Below, piece after piece: positions 51,709 through 60,000 of a stretch of DNA of 62,823 nt. Within the stretch, counting starts at the first letter, position 1. Each line of letters begins with the position of its first letter. The stretch is from NCBI GenBank assembly GCA_035631035.1, contig DASQJL010000015.1, positions 1 through 62,823 of the forward strand, read 5' to 3'. Source of the DNA: Candidatus Binatia bacterium (GTDB lineage Bacteria > Eisenbacteria > RBG-16-71-46 > SZUA-252). The notes under the pieces were generated by a model. It was given only the letters and a program-made list of their open reading frames with translations. It was not told the DNA's origin and ran no database searches. The translations under genes were made by a program, and so were the position numbers.

Positions 51709-54369
51709 CTACCTGGCGCTGCCCGCGCCGCCCTTGGCGCCCGCGCCCGCCTCCGCCCTCGCGCCCAGCGCACGGTCCACGGCCGCCCCCTCCCGCTCGC
51801 GCAGCTCCAGGCAGTCCTGCGTTCCCTCCGCGACCTTGGCCAGCATGTTCATCGTCCCCGCCTTCTGGTTCTTGGGATCGGCGAAGAAGGCCTGCGCCGA
51901 CTGGAGGCGCGTCGCTGAGCACCCCCCCGCCGAGAACGGGATGAACATGGCGTACTCCGGCGGCATCCGCGCGACCACCTCCTGGTAGTGCCCCGTCCAC
52001 CAGGCCCACACCTCGTCGCGCTGGCGCGGCAGGGCGCCGATCGCCTGGGGGATCTCGTAGTACTCCTGGGGCCGCAGGGGGCCGGTCAGCACGTAGTCGA
52101 GCGCGCGGCGGCGCAGCGCCGGATCGCGAAACGTCCCGAGCGCCGAGAGGAAGTACCCGCGCTCGGCGGGAACGGTGGCGGCCTCGAAGCGCCGCTGGTA
52201 CTCCCCGAAGCGCGTCGAGTCCCCCCGGATCGCGGAGAGACGCAGCGACTGGGCGATCAGGGAGGGGTCGATCGAGGCGCGGTCGCGGAGGAACGACGCC
52301 GCGAGCGCCTCGGCGTGCCCGAGAACCTCCTCGTCGTGCCCCTCGTCGCCCAGCCAGTCGTACAGGGAGGGGCGCACCAGGGACACCGCTTCGTCCTCGC
52401 CCGGCTTCCGGTCGATGCCGAATCGCCGCATGGCAGGCCCCAGGAGACGGCGCACGTAGGCCGCGAAGCCGCCCTCGTTCGTGTCGGTGACGAATACGTC
52501 CTCGACGCCGGTGAGCGCGTTGGCGAGCGATTGGATCACGAGCGGATTGGAATCCTCGGAGAATCCGGCGAGGGCTTCGAGGTATCGATCTCCGTGGATC
52601 GCGCCCGAGTGGAGGAGCCCCGTCGCGTTCTGGACGAACCCGACGCGCTCGCGCGCGGTGAGCGCCGTCGGCGCGTCGGCGATCAGCGAGGGGAGGGAGC
52701 CGGCATCCACGCTCCAGCGGTAATAGCCCCCCTCGTCCGCGTTGGGATGCACCCACGGAGGCGTCTTGCCCGGAAGGCGCACCGTCATCCGCTCCTGGTC
52801 GAGGAGCACCGACAGCGTCTTCGGCTTCCCGCCCGATATCCAGAGGAGCGTGACCGGGATTTTCCAGAGGGTGCGCTCGGGAGCGGCCACGCCGTAGTTC
52901 AGGAACCGTTTCTGGGAGAGCTCCACCTCGCCGCTCCTCTTGAGCTCGGCGTTCACGACCGGAACGCCGGGCTGATCGAGGAAGCTCGCGAGCACGCCCG
53001 GAACGTCCTTTCCCGAAGCGCGGCCGAGCGCGTTCCAGAGGTCCTTTCCCTCCGCGCTGCCGTAGGCATGCTCCTTCAGGTAGCCCACCACGCCCTTCCG
53101 GAAGACCTCCGGCCCGATCCAGCGCTCCGTCATGTAGAGCACCGCCTGCCCCTTGTGGTAGGCGAGGTCGTCGGCCGCCTCGTACAGGTTGTCCATCGTC
53201 TTCACCGGCCGGCGCACGGCGTGGGTCGCGAGCTGCGCGTCGGTCGCTAAGGCGCGCTCGCCGTCGCTGAGCTCGTGCAGCGGGATCCGGTAGGCGGGAA
53301 AGACCTGGTCGGCGATCTTGTCCCCCATCCACTCGGCGAACGATTCGTTCAGCCAGAGGTCGTCCCACCACTTCATCGTCACGTAGTCGCCGAACCACAT
53401 GTGCGCCATCTCGTGCGCGGTGAACACGGCGAAGGTCCGCTTCTGCGAGGCGCTGATCGACTTCTCGTCGAAGAGCAGGAACTGGTCTCCGTAGGTGATC
53501 GCGCCGGGGTTCTCCATGGCGCCGGGAGAGAACTCCGGCACCGCGATGAGATCCAGCTTCTCGTAGGGATAGGGGATCCCGAACCATCGCTCCAGCGCGT
53601 CGAACAGGGGCGGGGTCATCGTCGCGGCCGTGCTCGCGAGCGCTTTCGAGCCCTGCGGCACCACGACGCGGCCAGGCACGCGCAGCCCGGAAATCGGAAC
53701 GAACTCCAGGGGGCCCACCGCCATCGCGATCAGGTAGGAAGGAAGCGGCTTCGTCTTCCCGAAGACCAGCGTGCGGACGCCGCCCGCGCGGGTGTCCTTC
53801 TCCACGGGCGTGTTCGAGACCGCTTCCTGCCCGTCGGGGATGGAGAGCGTGACCTGCCAGGGAACTTTGTAGGCGGGCTCGTCCCAGCACGGGAAGGCCT
53901 TGCGCGCGTCCACCGCCTCGAATTGCGTGTAGGCGTACCAGCGACCGCCGGTCTCCAGCCGGAAGAGCGAAGCGGCCGTCCGGTCGAAGTCGTTCACGAA
54001 GTCGATCGTGAGGACGTAGTCCCCCGGAGCGATCGTCGCGGTCCCCTTCGCGGTCACGATCCCGTGGTCGTCGGGCCCATAGGCCAGGAGCGTCTTCCCG
54101 TCCGCGCCGGCCAGCTCCACGCGGCGCAGATCCAGGGCCTGGGCGTGGAAGCGGATCGTCTCCGTGGGTTGCCGCACCGTCAGGTCCACGCGCACGGTCC
54201 CCGTGTAGTCCGGTTTCGAGGGGTCCAGCTGAAGCTGCACCGCTTCGAATCGGGGCTGGACGTCGGTCGGCAGCCTCGCCTCGTCCGCTCGAGCGACCGA
54301 GGCGGCGGCGAGGGTGAGAACGATCGCGGAAAACAGAACGTGCGAACGGCGCGGGACCCGCGGATTCAT
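51709..54369 (-). CDS. pepN: M1-family aminopeptidase (aminopeptidase N type), secreted
   Basis: 886 residues with a signal peptide (VLFSAIVLTLAAASVARA). The N-terminal beta domain is followed by the substrate motif GAMENPGAI, the zinc motif HEMAHMWFGDYVTMKWWDDLWLNESFAEW with the downstream Glu ligand, and an ERAP1-like helical C-terminal domain. The end is Ala/Gly-rich. It cleaves N-terminal amino acids from peptides in the periplasm or outside. A moderately good Shine-Dalgarno (AGGGGG) precedes ATG 54369. It is divergent from the 54.5-kb lipoprotein gene. Confidence 0.95.
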   Translation of the reverse strand: MNPRVPRRSHVLFSAIVLTLAAASVARADEARLPTDVQPRFEAVQLQLDPSKPDYTGTVRVDLTVRQPTETIRFHAQALDLRRVELAGADGKTLLAYGPDDHGIVTAKGTATIAPGDYVLTIDFVNDFDRTAASLFRLETGGRWYAYTQFEAVDARKAFPCWDEPAYKVPWQVTLSIPDGQEAVSNTPVEKDTRAGGVRTLVFGKTKPLPSYLIAMAVGPLEFVPISGLRVPGRVVVPQGSKALASTAATMTPPLFDALERWFGIPYPYEKLDLIAVPEFSPGAMENPGAITYGDQFLLFDEKSISASQKRTFAVFTAHEMAHMWFGDYVTMKWWDDLWLNESFAEWMGDKIADQVFPAYRIPLHELSDGERALATDAQLATHAVRRPVKTMDNLYEAADDLAYHKGQAVLYMTERWIGPEVFRKGVVGYLKEHAYGSAEGKDLWNALGRASGKDVPGVLASFLDQPGVPVVNAELKRSGEVELSQKRFLNYGVAAPERTLWKIPVTLLWISGGKPKTLSVLLDQERMTVRLPGKTPPWVHPNADEGGYYRWSVDAGSLPSLIADAPTALTARERVGFVQNATGLLHSGAIHGDRYLEALAGFSEDSNPLVIQSLANALTGVEDVFVTDTNEGGFAAYVRRLLGPAMRRFGIDRKPGEDEAVSLVRPSLYDWLGDEGHDEEVLGHAEALAASFLRDRASIDPSLIAQSLRLSAIRGDSTRFGEYQRRFEAATVPAERGYFLSALGTFRDPALRRRALDYVLTGPLRPQEYYEIPQAIGALPRQRDEVWAWWTGHYQEVVARMPPEYAMFIPFSAGGCSATRLQSAQAFFADPKNQKAGTMNMLAKVAEGTQDCLELREREGAAVDRALGARAEAGAGAKGGAGSAR

Positions 54370-54522
54370 CGGCGATTTCCCCCTGTCGGCGGCATGGAAC
54401 CCGAGTATCGCACGGAGCACCCTGGAACCGCCCAGGGCAAAGAGGTGTGTTAGAATGGCACACTCAGGGGGAGTCCCAGGGGTAATGGTCAAGCCCGACA
54501 TCCAGCCAGGAGAACCCAGACC

Positions 54523-55350
54523 ATGAAACTCCACCATCTTAGGACCCAGCTTCGCTATGCCCGCTCCTTCCAGGCGGCCCTTCTGGTCGGCGGCCTTGCC
54601 GTCATCGGCCTCTGGGGCTGTGGCAAGGACAACGTCGCCGCGCCCCACCGTGTTCCGCTCACCCTGGAAGCCCAGGGTTCCGGCGCCCCGACCCAGCGCT
54701 TTTCCACGGCCGCGATGCTGAGCGCCGCCTCGGCCCAGGACACGATCCCGGTGACCTTCACCCGGGCGCTGATCACGGTTCGCGACATCCGGTTCGTCCT
54801 GCCCGAAGGCGAGGACCGGGCCGACACGCTCGGGCTCGGCGACAACGATTCGACCGACGCCGAGGGGAGCGACACGGGCGGCCAGGTCCGCTTCCACGGC
54901 CCGTTCGTCATCGATCTCCTGGCCGGCGACGCCCAGTCGCTGGGAACGCAGATGGTCCCGGCCGGCGTCTACTCCATGATCATGGGCCACCTCCAGGCGC
55001 TCGCCGCCGGCGGCCCGCTCGCGACGCAATATCCCGATCTGGTCGGGGCGACGATCCTCCTCGAAGGGGACATCGCCGGAGCCGGCGGCGGCCACTTCGT
55101 CTACACGGCGCGGATCGACGACGAGTTCATCATCCACGGATCGTTCAACGTCACGGGCGACAAGCCGGTGACCACGTTCCTGGTCTTCGACCTCTCGAAG
55201 CTCCTCATGGACCGCGACGGCCACTTCCTGGATCCGAGGAATCTGGACAACGACCAGGCGATCCGCCAGGCGATCCGTCATGCGATCAAGATGGGGGTCG
55301 ATCGGAACCGGGACGGCGAGCCGGACGACGAACTGAGCGTGGCCGACTAG
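54523..55350 (+). CDS. Lipoprotein of unknown function
   Basis: 275 residues. The N-terminus has a basic region and a hydrophobic segment ending in the lipobox GLWGC. The mature part is beta-rich, with VTFTRALITVRDIRFVLPEGEDR, an acidic stretch (GDNDSTDAEGSDTG), RFHGPFVIDLLAGDAQSLGTQMVPAGVYSMIMGHLQAL and GSFNVTGDKPVTTFLVFDLSKLLMDRDG. This layout resembles DUF4382-type lipoproteins, but I cannot confirm the family. The C-terminal VDRNRDGEPDDE segment looks like a calcium-binding Asp loop. AGGAGA lies 9 nt before the ATG. Confidence 0.8.
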   Translation: MKLHHLRTQLRYARSFQAALLVGGLAVIGLWGCGKDNVAAPHRVPLTLEAQGSGAPTQRFSTAAMLSAASAQDTIPVTFTRALITVRDIRFVLPEGEDRADTLGLGDNDSTDAEGSDTGGQVRFHGPFVIDLLAGDAQSLGTQMVPAGVYSMIMGHLQALAAGGPLATQYPDLVGATILLEGDIAGAGGGHFVYTARIDDEFIIHGSFNVTGDKPVTTFLVFDLSKLLMDRDGHFLDPRNLDNDQAIRQAIRHAIKMGVDRNRDGEPDDELSVAD

Positions 55351-55376
55351 GAACGCCTCGCGTATCGTGATGGGCG

Positions 55377-55457
55377 GTGACCCCGCACAATCCGATCGTG
55401 CAGTTCCTGATCTTCGTCCTGCTGATGCTGGCGCCGCTCTGGCTCGTCGGCTGTTGA
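55377..55457 (+). CDS. Possible 26-residue single-pass membrane peptide
   Basis: A GTG frame codes for MTPHNPIVQFLIFVLLMLAP then LWLVGC and a stop. The product is almost entirely one hydrophobic helix ending in cysteine. It sits 26 nt after the lipoprotein stop and before a terminator, so it would be on the same transcript. No Shine-Dalgarno sequence is clear; the support is the strongly membrane-like composition only. Confidence 0.35.
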   Translation: MTPHNPIVQFLIFVLLMLAPLWLVGC

Positions 55458-55475
55458 GCGGCGCGTGACGTAAAC

Positions 55476-55504
55476 GAGGGCGGTCGCGATCCGCGGCCGC
55501 CCTC
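55476..55504. terminator. GC-rich hairpin between convergent genes
   Basis: GAGGGCGG (55476-55483) pairs with CCGCCCTC (55497-55504) around a 13-nt loop; TCGTCGTTCT follows. It probably ends the plus-strand lipoprotein transcript and may act in both directions. Confidence 0.6.
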
Positions 55505-55523
55505 TCGTCGTTCTCCGCGGCGC

Positions 55524-56588
55524 TCAGTCGGCGATCGGCAGCCAGGTCCCCATCTGATCGCTGAGCCGCGCGGTGTCGAGCACCTTCTGGATCTCGACCC
55601 CCTCGGCGAAGGTCGGGCCCAGCGGCGCTCCTTCGCGGATGGCGTCGTGCAGGCGCGACACCATGACGCGGAAGGGCGCGAGCAGCGGCATCTCCGGCGT
55701 CGCGGGAAGGTCCAGGTCGGCGGGGATCGTCAGCTCCTCCAGCGCGCCCTTCGCGTCGCGGCGTCCGATCCGCCGCGCCTCCTCGATCACGAAAGCGTCG
55801 TCCGACCCGAAGACCTCCATGCTCTCCCGGCGCGCTCGGCTTCCCGCGAACAGATCCACGACGGCGGTGGCCCCTGACTCCATCTCCAGGAGCAGCGTGA
55901 AGCAATCGTCGGCGGTGATCGCCTGGTGCCCCGGCGGTAGGCCGGGCGCCGTCGCGGCCAGGGTGCGCAGGCGGCAGAAGACGCGCCGCACCGGGCCCGC
56001 CCAATGGGTGATCGCGTCCACGTGATGGGAACCGAGCGCCCCCAGGAACCCTCCCCCGCGCTGGCGGTCGGCGAGCCAGGTGACCCGCCGCGCCGGATCG
56101 CGCGCCCATCCGGGGATCCGATCCTGGATCGCCAGGTGCTCCAGGCGCCCCAGCGTTCCCTCCTGGATCAGGCGGCTCATGAGGGCGCGCGCGGGCATGT
56201 AGCGGAACTCGTGATTGACCACGTTCACCACGCCCTGCGCCTTGGCCAGCGCGGCCAGCTCCTTCGCCTGCGCCGTGTTCATCGCGAACGGCTTCTCGCA
56301 GAGGACGTGGCGCTTCCGCTCCAGCGCCGCCCGTGCCACGGGGTAGTGGAGATCCACCGGGGTCACGATGCTGACGAGGTCCGCCTCGACCTCGTCGAGC
56401 ATCTTCTTCCAGTCGTCGGTGGCGTAGGCGATGCCGAGCGAGGCGGCGGCGGCCCGGGCCGATTCCATGTGACCGCTCGCGATCCCCACGATGGTGAAGT
56501 TGGGGTTCTGCGCGAACGCGGGTGCGTGGACCTTGGCGCCGAAGCCGGAGCCGGCGATCAGGACGCGGATAGGCGCGGGGGAGGGCAT
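55524..56588 (-). CDS. Gfo/Idh/MocA-family oxidoreductase
   Basis: NAD(P)-dependent sugar or inositol dehydrogenase-like protein of 354 residues. The Rossmann start is RVLIAGSGFGAKVHAPAF, and VDLHYPVARAALERKRHVLCEKPFAMNTAQAKEL contains the catalytic-lysine EKP motif. GGFLGALGSHHVDAITHWAG has the second conserved motif (G-x-x-H). The C-terminal beta-sheet domain is typical (FTLLLEMESGATAVVDLFAGS). The substrate cannot be assigned. It lies 20 nt downstream of the DinB gene on the same strand. Confidence 0.9.
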   Translation of the reverse strand: MPSPAPIRVLIAGSGFGAKVHAPAFAQNPNFTIVGIASGHMESARAAAASLGIAYATDDWKKMLDEVEADLVSIVTPVDLHYPVARAALERKRHVLCEKPFAMNTAQAKELAALAKAQGVVNVVNHEFRYMPARALMSRLIQEGTLGRLEHLAIQDRIPGWARDPARRVTWLADRQRGGGFLGALGSHHVDAITHWAGPVRRVFCRLRTLAATAPGLPPGHQAITADDCFTLLLEMESGATAVVDLFAGSRARRESMEVFGSDDAFVIEEARRIGRRDAKGALEELTIPADLDLPATPEMPLLAPFRVMVSRLHDAIREGAPLGPTFAEGVEIQKVLDTARLSDQMGTWLPIAD

Positions 56589-56608
56589 GGCCGCGGATTG
56601 TAGCGGGT

Positions 56609-57208
56609 TCAGGGCCGGCCGGGGAAACCGGGTGCGGCGGTGACGGCGCGCGCCTGGACCAGGTGCCGGCGCTCGTGCGCGGCCATGAGCGCGAACGCCA
56701 TGCCGAGGCTGAAACGGAAGAGCGGCATCGCCGGCGAGGCGACGCGCAGCCGGCCGAGATCGAGACCGCGCGAGGCGTCGAGACGCTCCACGAACGCGGC
56801 CCCCAGCGCATCGAACTCATCGAGAATGGCCGCGGGAGAACCCGAAAAGGGCTGCGGCGCGAAGATGGCGGGCGCCTTGAAGCGCTGCCGGGCCGGCGGC
56901 TCCAGCATCGACACCGCCCAGCGGCTGAGCCAGGGATGCCGGTAGGGGCCCTCCCCCGTCCGCCCCCGGCGCCGGCCCTCTTCGATCGCGCGGTCGAACG
57001 AAGGGAGGTAGGCGCGCCCGGTCTGGATCAGGTGCAGCAGGCATTCGGCGATCGACCAAGCTTCCGGCCCGGGGCGCCAGCGGAGCTGGATCTCCGAGCA
57101 TTCCGCGAAGAGCTCCCGCGCCGCCCGGCGGTTGTCCGCGAGCTGCCGGCGACAGGAATCGCGGTCGTTGGCCGCCTCCAGCCGGAGATTGCGCGCGGTG
57201 TCGGTCAT
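56609..57208 (-). CDS. DinB-superfamily protein
   Basis: 199-residue four-helix DinB-like protein, a fold that binds a metal through three histidines and is used in thiol-dependent transferases and detoxification. Features are RWRPGPEAWSIAECLLHLIQTGRAYLPSF (first His in HLIQT) and FRFSLGMAFALMAAHERRHLVQARAV with the closing His pair (AHERRHL). The ATG at 57208 begins MTDTARNLRLEAANDRDSC. It is divergent from the GH1 gene. Confidence 0.85.
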   Translation of the reverse strand: MTDTARNLRLEAANDRDSCRRQLADNRRAARELFAECSEIQLRWRPGPEAWSIAECLLHLIQTGRAYLPSFDRAIEEGRRRGRTGEGPYRHPWLSRWAVSMLEPPARQRFKAPAIFAPQPFSGSPAAILDEFDALGAAFVERLDASRGLDLGRLRVASPAMPLFRFSLGMAFALMAAHERRHLVQARAVTAAPGFPGRP

Positions 57209-57268
57209 CGCGCGCTCCAACTTCCCGCTTGCGCGCGAAGCGCCGTCCGATGGAACGTGGCCGCCGTC

Positions 57269-58561
57269 ATGAGCCCGAACGCTAACCCATTTCTCTGGGG
57301 CGTGGCCACCTCCGCGCATCAGGTCGAAGGCGGCAACGACCGAAACGACTGGTGGGACTGGGAGCAGCAGCCCGGGCGCATCCGGGGCGGCGCCCGGTCG
57401 GGATCGGCGTGCCTGGGGTGGGAGCGCTACGAGGAAGACCTCGACCTGGTTCGCGCGCTGGGGTTGAACGCGTATCGCTTTTCGCTGGAGTGGAGCCGGA
57501 TCGAGCCGGAGCCCGGCCGCTACGACGAATCGGCGATCGCGCACTACCGTGCCGTGGTGGAGGGCTGCCGCGCGCGGGGCCTAACGCCGCTCGTCACCCT
57601 GCACCACTTCACCAATCCGCGCTGGTTCGCGGCGCTCGGGGGATGGGAAGAGCGAAGGAACCTGCCCCACTTCGAGCGCTTCGCGCGTCTGGCGGGCGAG
57701 CGCTACGGCGACCTCGTGGACCGATGGGTCACCGTGAACGAGCCGGAGGTCTACGGCTTCTACGGCTACGCGAGCGGCATCTGGCCTCCGGGCGTGAGCG
57801 ACCGCTCCCGCGCGCTGCAGGTGATCGCGAACATGCTCGAAGGACACGCCCTCGCCGCGCGCGCCCTGCGCGACGCCGATCGCGTGGATGCCGACGGGGA
57901 CGGTCGCGCGACCTGGATCGGGGCTTCGAAACACTGGGTGCTGCTCGATCCGAAGCGGCCCTGGTGGCCGCTCGACCGCCTCGCGGCCTCGGCGCAGCAT
58001 CAGGTGTTCAACGTCGCGGTGGCGCGCGCGCTCGCGGGAGGACCGATCGACCTCCGGATTCCGGGAGCCCGCCCCGCCGTCCGGGAGCCGTCCCTCATGC
58101 AGGGCTCGTCCGACTATCTCGGGCTCAACTACTACACCCGCTGGCTCGTGACGCTGACCGGAAAGGATCCGCGCAGCCCCAAGCCGGGTGCTCCGGTGAA
58201 CGACCTCGGATGGGAGGTCCTTCCCGAAGGGCTCGAGCGCGCCCTGCTCGAATGCGAGCGATTCGGGCTGCCGATCGTGGTGACCGAAAACGGAATCGCC
58301 GACGCCGCTGATCGCCTGCGCCCCGAGTTCCTGCGCCGGAGCCTCGCCGCCCTCGACCGCGCACGGGCGCGGGGCGTGGACGTGCGCGGCTACTTCCACT
58401 GGTCCCTGTACGACAACTTCGAGTGGGCCGACGGCCACGAGGGGCGCTTCGGTCTCTACGCCGTGGATTTCGACAATCCGGCGGGCCCCCGTGTAAAGCG
58501 GGACAGCTCCGACGTCCTCCGCGACGAGGTGAAATCCCGCATAAGTACTCGCCATTCCTGA
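57269..58561 (+). CDS. Glycoside hydrolase family 1 beta-glucosidase type
   Basis: 430 residues. FLWGVATSAHQVEG is the GH1 N-terminal signature, with YRFSLEWSRIEP, LVTLHHFTNPRWF, the acid/base Glu158 in TVNEPEVYG, LGLNYYTR, the nucleophile Glu340 in IVVTENG and YFHWSLYDNFEWADGHEGRFGL near the end. Lack of a signal peptide points to a cytoplasmic enzyme that hydrolyses beta-glycosides such as cellobiose. There is no obvious Shine-Dalgarno sequence. Confidence 0.93.
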   Translation: MSPNANPFLWGVATSAHQVEGGNDRNDWWDWEQQPGRIRGGARSGSACLGWERYEEDLDLVRALGLNAYRFSLEWSRIEPEPGRYDESAIAHYRAVVEGCRARGLTPLVTLHHFTNPRWFAALGGWEERRNLPHFERFARLAGERYGDLVDRWVTVNEPEVYGFYGYASGIWPPGVSDRSRALQVIANMLEGHALAARALRDADRVDADGDGRATWIGASKHWVLLDPKRPWWPLDRLAASAQHQVFNVAVARALAGGPIDLRIPGARPAVREPSLMQGSSDYLGLNYYTRWLVTLTGKDPRSPKPGAPVNDLGWEVLPEGLERALLECERFGLPIVVTENGIADAADRLRPEFLRRSLAALDRARARGVDVRGYFHWSLYDNFEWADGHEGRFGLYAVDFDNPAGPRVKRDSSDVLRDEVKSRISTRHS

Positions 58562-58594
58562 CGAAGCGCCGGGGTCACCGGATGCTCTTAGCCG

Positions 58595-58609
58595 TGGCAT
58601 GTGGGATGC
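58595..58609 (+). promoter_or_regulatory. Sigma-54-type promoter of paralogue 1
   Basis: TGGCATGTGGGATGC has GG-N10-GC spacing, with TGGCAT at -24 and ATGC at -12. The GC ends 59 nt before the ATG of the first secreted paralogue. Confidence 0.6.
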
Positions 58610-58668
58610 ACGAGCTCCCATCCGCGGGGCGGCACCGCGCCGCCTTGCCCAAACAAGGGAGCCTCCCC

Positions 58669-59136
58669 ATGAAACGACTGATCCTTCTGGCGGCGATCGC
58701 GATGCCGCTCATCGCCGTGAACGGGCGACCCGCGCTGGCGGCGGACGCCGGGATCTCGATCCACATCGGCGACAAGTACCAGGGAACCCGACTCCACTTC
58801 ACGACGCGCCCGGAGATGACGGTCGTGCCCCGCACGCGCGTCTACTACATGCAGAGCTCCGACGGCGACGTCTATCGCTACGGCCGCTACTACTACGGGT
58901 ACGACGAGGGCCGCTGGTATCGGGCCTCCAGCTACAGCGGCCCGTGGATCTATGTGCGCGGGCGGACCGTGCCGCGGCAGATCTATTCCGTGCCCCCGGA
59001 CTACCGCCACGGCTGGCAGGGCGATTACAACTACTGGCGGACCAGGGACTACGACGACCGGTGGGAGCAATACCAGGGAAATGGCGCAAACCGTGATGGG
59101 AACATGACTCCCACCGGAACCGAGGAACATCACTGA
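58669..59136 (+). CDS. Secreted Tyr/Arg-rich protein, paralogue 1 of 4
   Basis: First of four tandem homologous genes. The 155-residue product has a signal peptide (LILLAAIAMPLIAVNGRPALA) and begins its mature part ADAGISIHIGDKYQGTRLHF. The family core follows: VVPRTRVYYMQSSDGDVYRYGRYYYGYDEGRWYRASSYSGP with IYVRGRTVPRQIYSVPPDYRHGW and NYWRTRDYDDRW. No named family is recognised. Aromatic, alternating residues suggest a beta-structure. The tail is short and hydrophilic with a terminal HH. GGGAG lies 8 nt before the ATG, and the gene is served by a sigma-54-type promoter. Confidence 0.85.
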   Translation: MKRLILLAAIAMPLIAVNGRPALAADAGISIHIGDKYQGTRLHFTTRPEMTVVPRTRVYYMQSSDGDVYRYGRYYYGYDEGRWYRASSYSGPWIYVRGRTVPRQIYSVPPDYRHGWQGDYNYWRTRDYDDRWEQYQGNGANRDGNMTPTGTEEHH

Positions 59137-59143
59137 GCCCGGA

Positions 59144-59158
59144 TGGCACGTCCATTGC
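59144..59158 (+). promoter_or_regulatory. Sigma-54 promoter of paralogue 2
   Basis: TGGCACGTCCATTGC is a perfect match to the -24/-12 consensus and is identical, base for base, to the site before paralogue 3. It lies only 7 nt after the stop of paralogue 1. The GC ends 56 nt before the next ATG. Confidence 0.85.
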
Positions 59159-59214
59159 AGAAAGTGCTCTCCGTGAGCAGCAAGGGTGCTGTTCCACAAG
59201 GGAAAGGGATCCCC

Positions 59215-59679
59215 ATGAGACGACTGATGATCATCGCGGCGCTGTTGACGCCGCTTCTGGCGACCGGGTATACGACCCCGGCCAAGGCTGCCGATGTCGG
59301 CTTCTCCCTGCGGATCGGGGAGCGATATCACGGCGACAGACTGGTGTTCCGGCAGCGGCCGGAGATGGTCGTGGTCCCGGGCACACGCGTCTACTACATC
59401 GACGATCCGGATCGCGACGTCTACCGCTACGGCGGCTTCTACTACGCGTTCGACAACGGCCGTTGGTTCCGGGCGAGCAGCTATCGCGGCCCGTGGATTT
59501 ACGTTCGCGGACGGCAGGTTCCGCGCGCCATTTACATGGTTCCGGCCGACTATCGCCACAACTGGCACGGCGACTACCGGTACTGGCGCAATCGCGATTA
59601 CGACCGCGACTGGGATCGCAATCACAACAGCGACATGGACCGGCGGGATCGGTACCGCGACCGCGATCGCGGGTATTGA
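59215..59679 (+). CDS. Secreted Tyr/Arg-rich protein, paralogue 2 of 4
   Basis: 154 residues. The signal (LMIIAALLTPLLATGYTTPAKA) is followed by ADVGFSLRIGERYHGDRLVF, then the core VVPGTRVYYIDDPDRDVYRYGGFYYAFDNGRWFRASSYRGP, IYVRGRQVPRAIYMVPADYRHNWHGDYRYWRNRDY. The C-terminus is an Arg/Asp/Tyr-rich tail (RRDRYRDRDRGY). It is closest to paralogue 1. It ends at a UUCG-loop terminator 24 nt downstream. Confidence 0.85.
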   Translation: MRRLMIIAALLTPLLATGYTTPAKAADVGFSLRIGERYHGDRLVFRQRPEMVVVPGTRVYYIDDPDRDVYRYGGFYYAFDNGRWFRASSYRGPWIYVRGRQVPRAIYMVPADYRHNWHGDYRYWRNRDYDRDWDRNHNSDMDRRDRYRDRDRGY

Positions 59680-59702
59680 TCGCGTTGAATCAGGATCGCT
59701 TC

Positions 59703-59736
59703 AGGGCGGGGCCCTTCGGGGCCCCGCCTTTCGTTT
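59703..59736 (+). terminator. UUCG-loop terminator after paralogue 2
   Basis: A 12-bp stem (59703-59714 with 59719-59730, one G:T pair) closes on a TTCG tetraloop and is followed by TTTCGTTT. This is a strong intrinsic terminator that separates paralogues 2 and 3 into different transcripts. Confidence 0.9.
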
Positions 59737-59754
59737 GCCTTCGCCGGGCACGCA

Positions 59755-59784
59755 TGACGTCCGTAAATGTGACGTCCGTAAATG
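59755..59784. repeat. Tandem direct repeat, two 15-bp copies
   Basis: TGACGTCCGTAAATG occurs twice with no spacer (59755-59769 and 59770-59784), about 160 bp upstream of the paralogue 3 promoter. It may be an activator site or a slipped-strand duplication. Confidence 0.75.
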
Positions 59785-59888
59785 CCCCCTGGGACCCTGG
59801 AGTTGCACTGTGCACCCGACGTCCCGGCGTGCGGCATTTGGCAACGGCGGGACCGACGCCGGCGGGGTGTGTTTATCCTAATCTGTTT

Positions 59889-59924
59889 CAAGTCAACGAC
59901 TTGCCCCGCACCGCCCGTACGGGC
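59889..59924. promoter_or_regulatory. Palindromes next to the paralogue 3 promoter
   Basis: CAAGTC-AAC-GACTTG (59889-59903) and the perfect palindrome GCCCGTACGGGC (59913-59924) lie just upstream of the -24 element at 59927. They could be operator sites; no binding protein is known. Confidence 0.4.
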
Positions 59925-59926
59925 CC

Positions 59927-59941
59927 TGGCACGTCCATTGC
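59927..59941 (+). promoter_or_regulatory. Sigma-54 promoter of paralogue 3
   Basis: TGGCACGTCCATTGC, identical to the site at 59144. The GC ends 59 nt before the ATG of paralogue 3. The preceding terminator makes this the only promoter of the gene. Confidence 0.85.
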
Positions 59942-60000
59942 TTGTCTACTGCCTGTCGGGGTGAGATCCCGCCCCGCTCACGAAGAGGGAGGAACAAGCG

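Noticed and set aside
54455-54470. TGGCAC before the lipoprotein gene at 54523
   Set aside because: No GC ten bases after GG; only the -24 half matches.
51709-56820. A 1703-codon frame joining the aminopeptidase to the region upstream
   Set aside because: The part upstream of 54369 is out of frame with the lipoprotein and Gfo/Idh genes; the aminopeptidase has a signal peptide and start at 54369.
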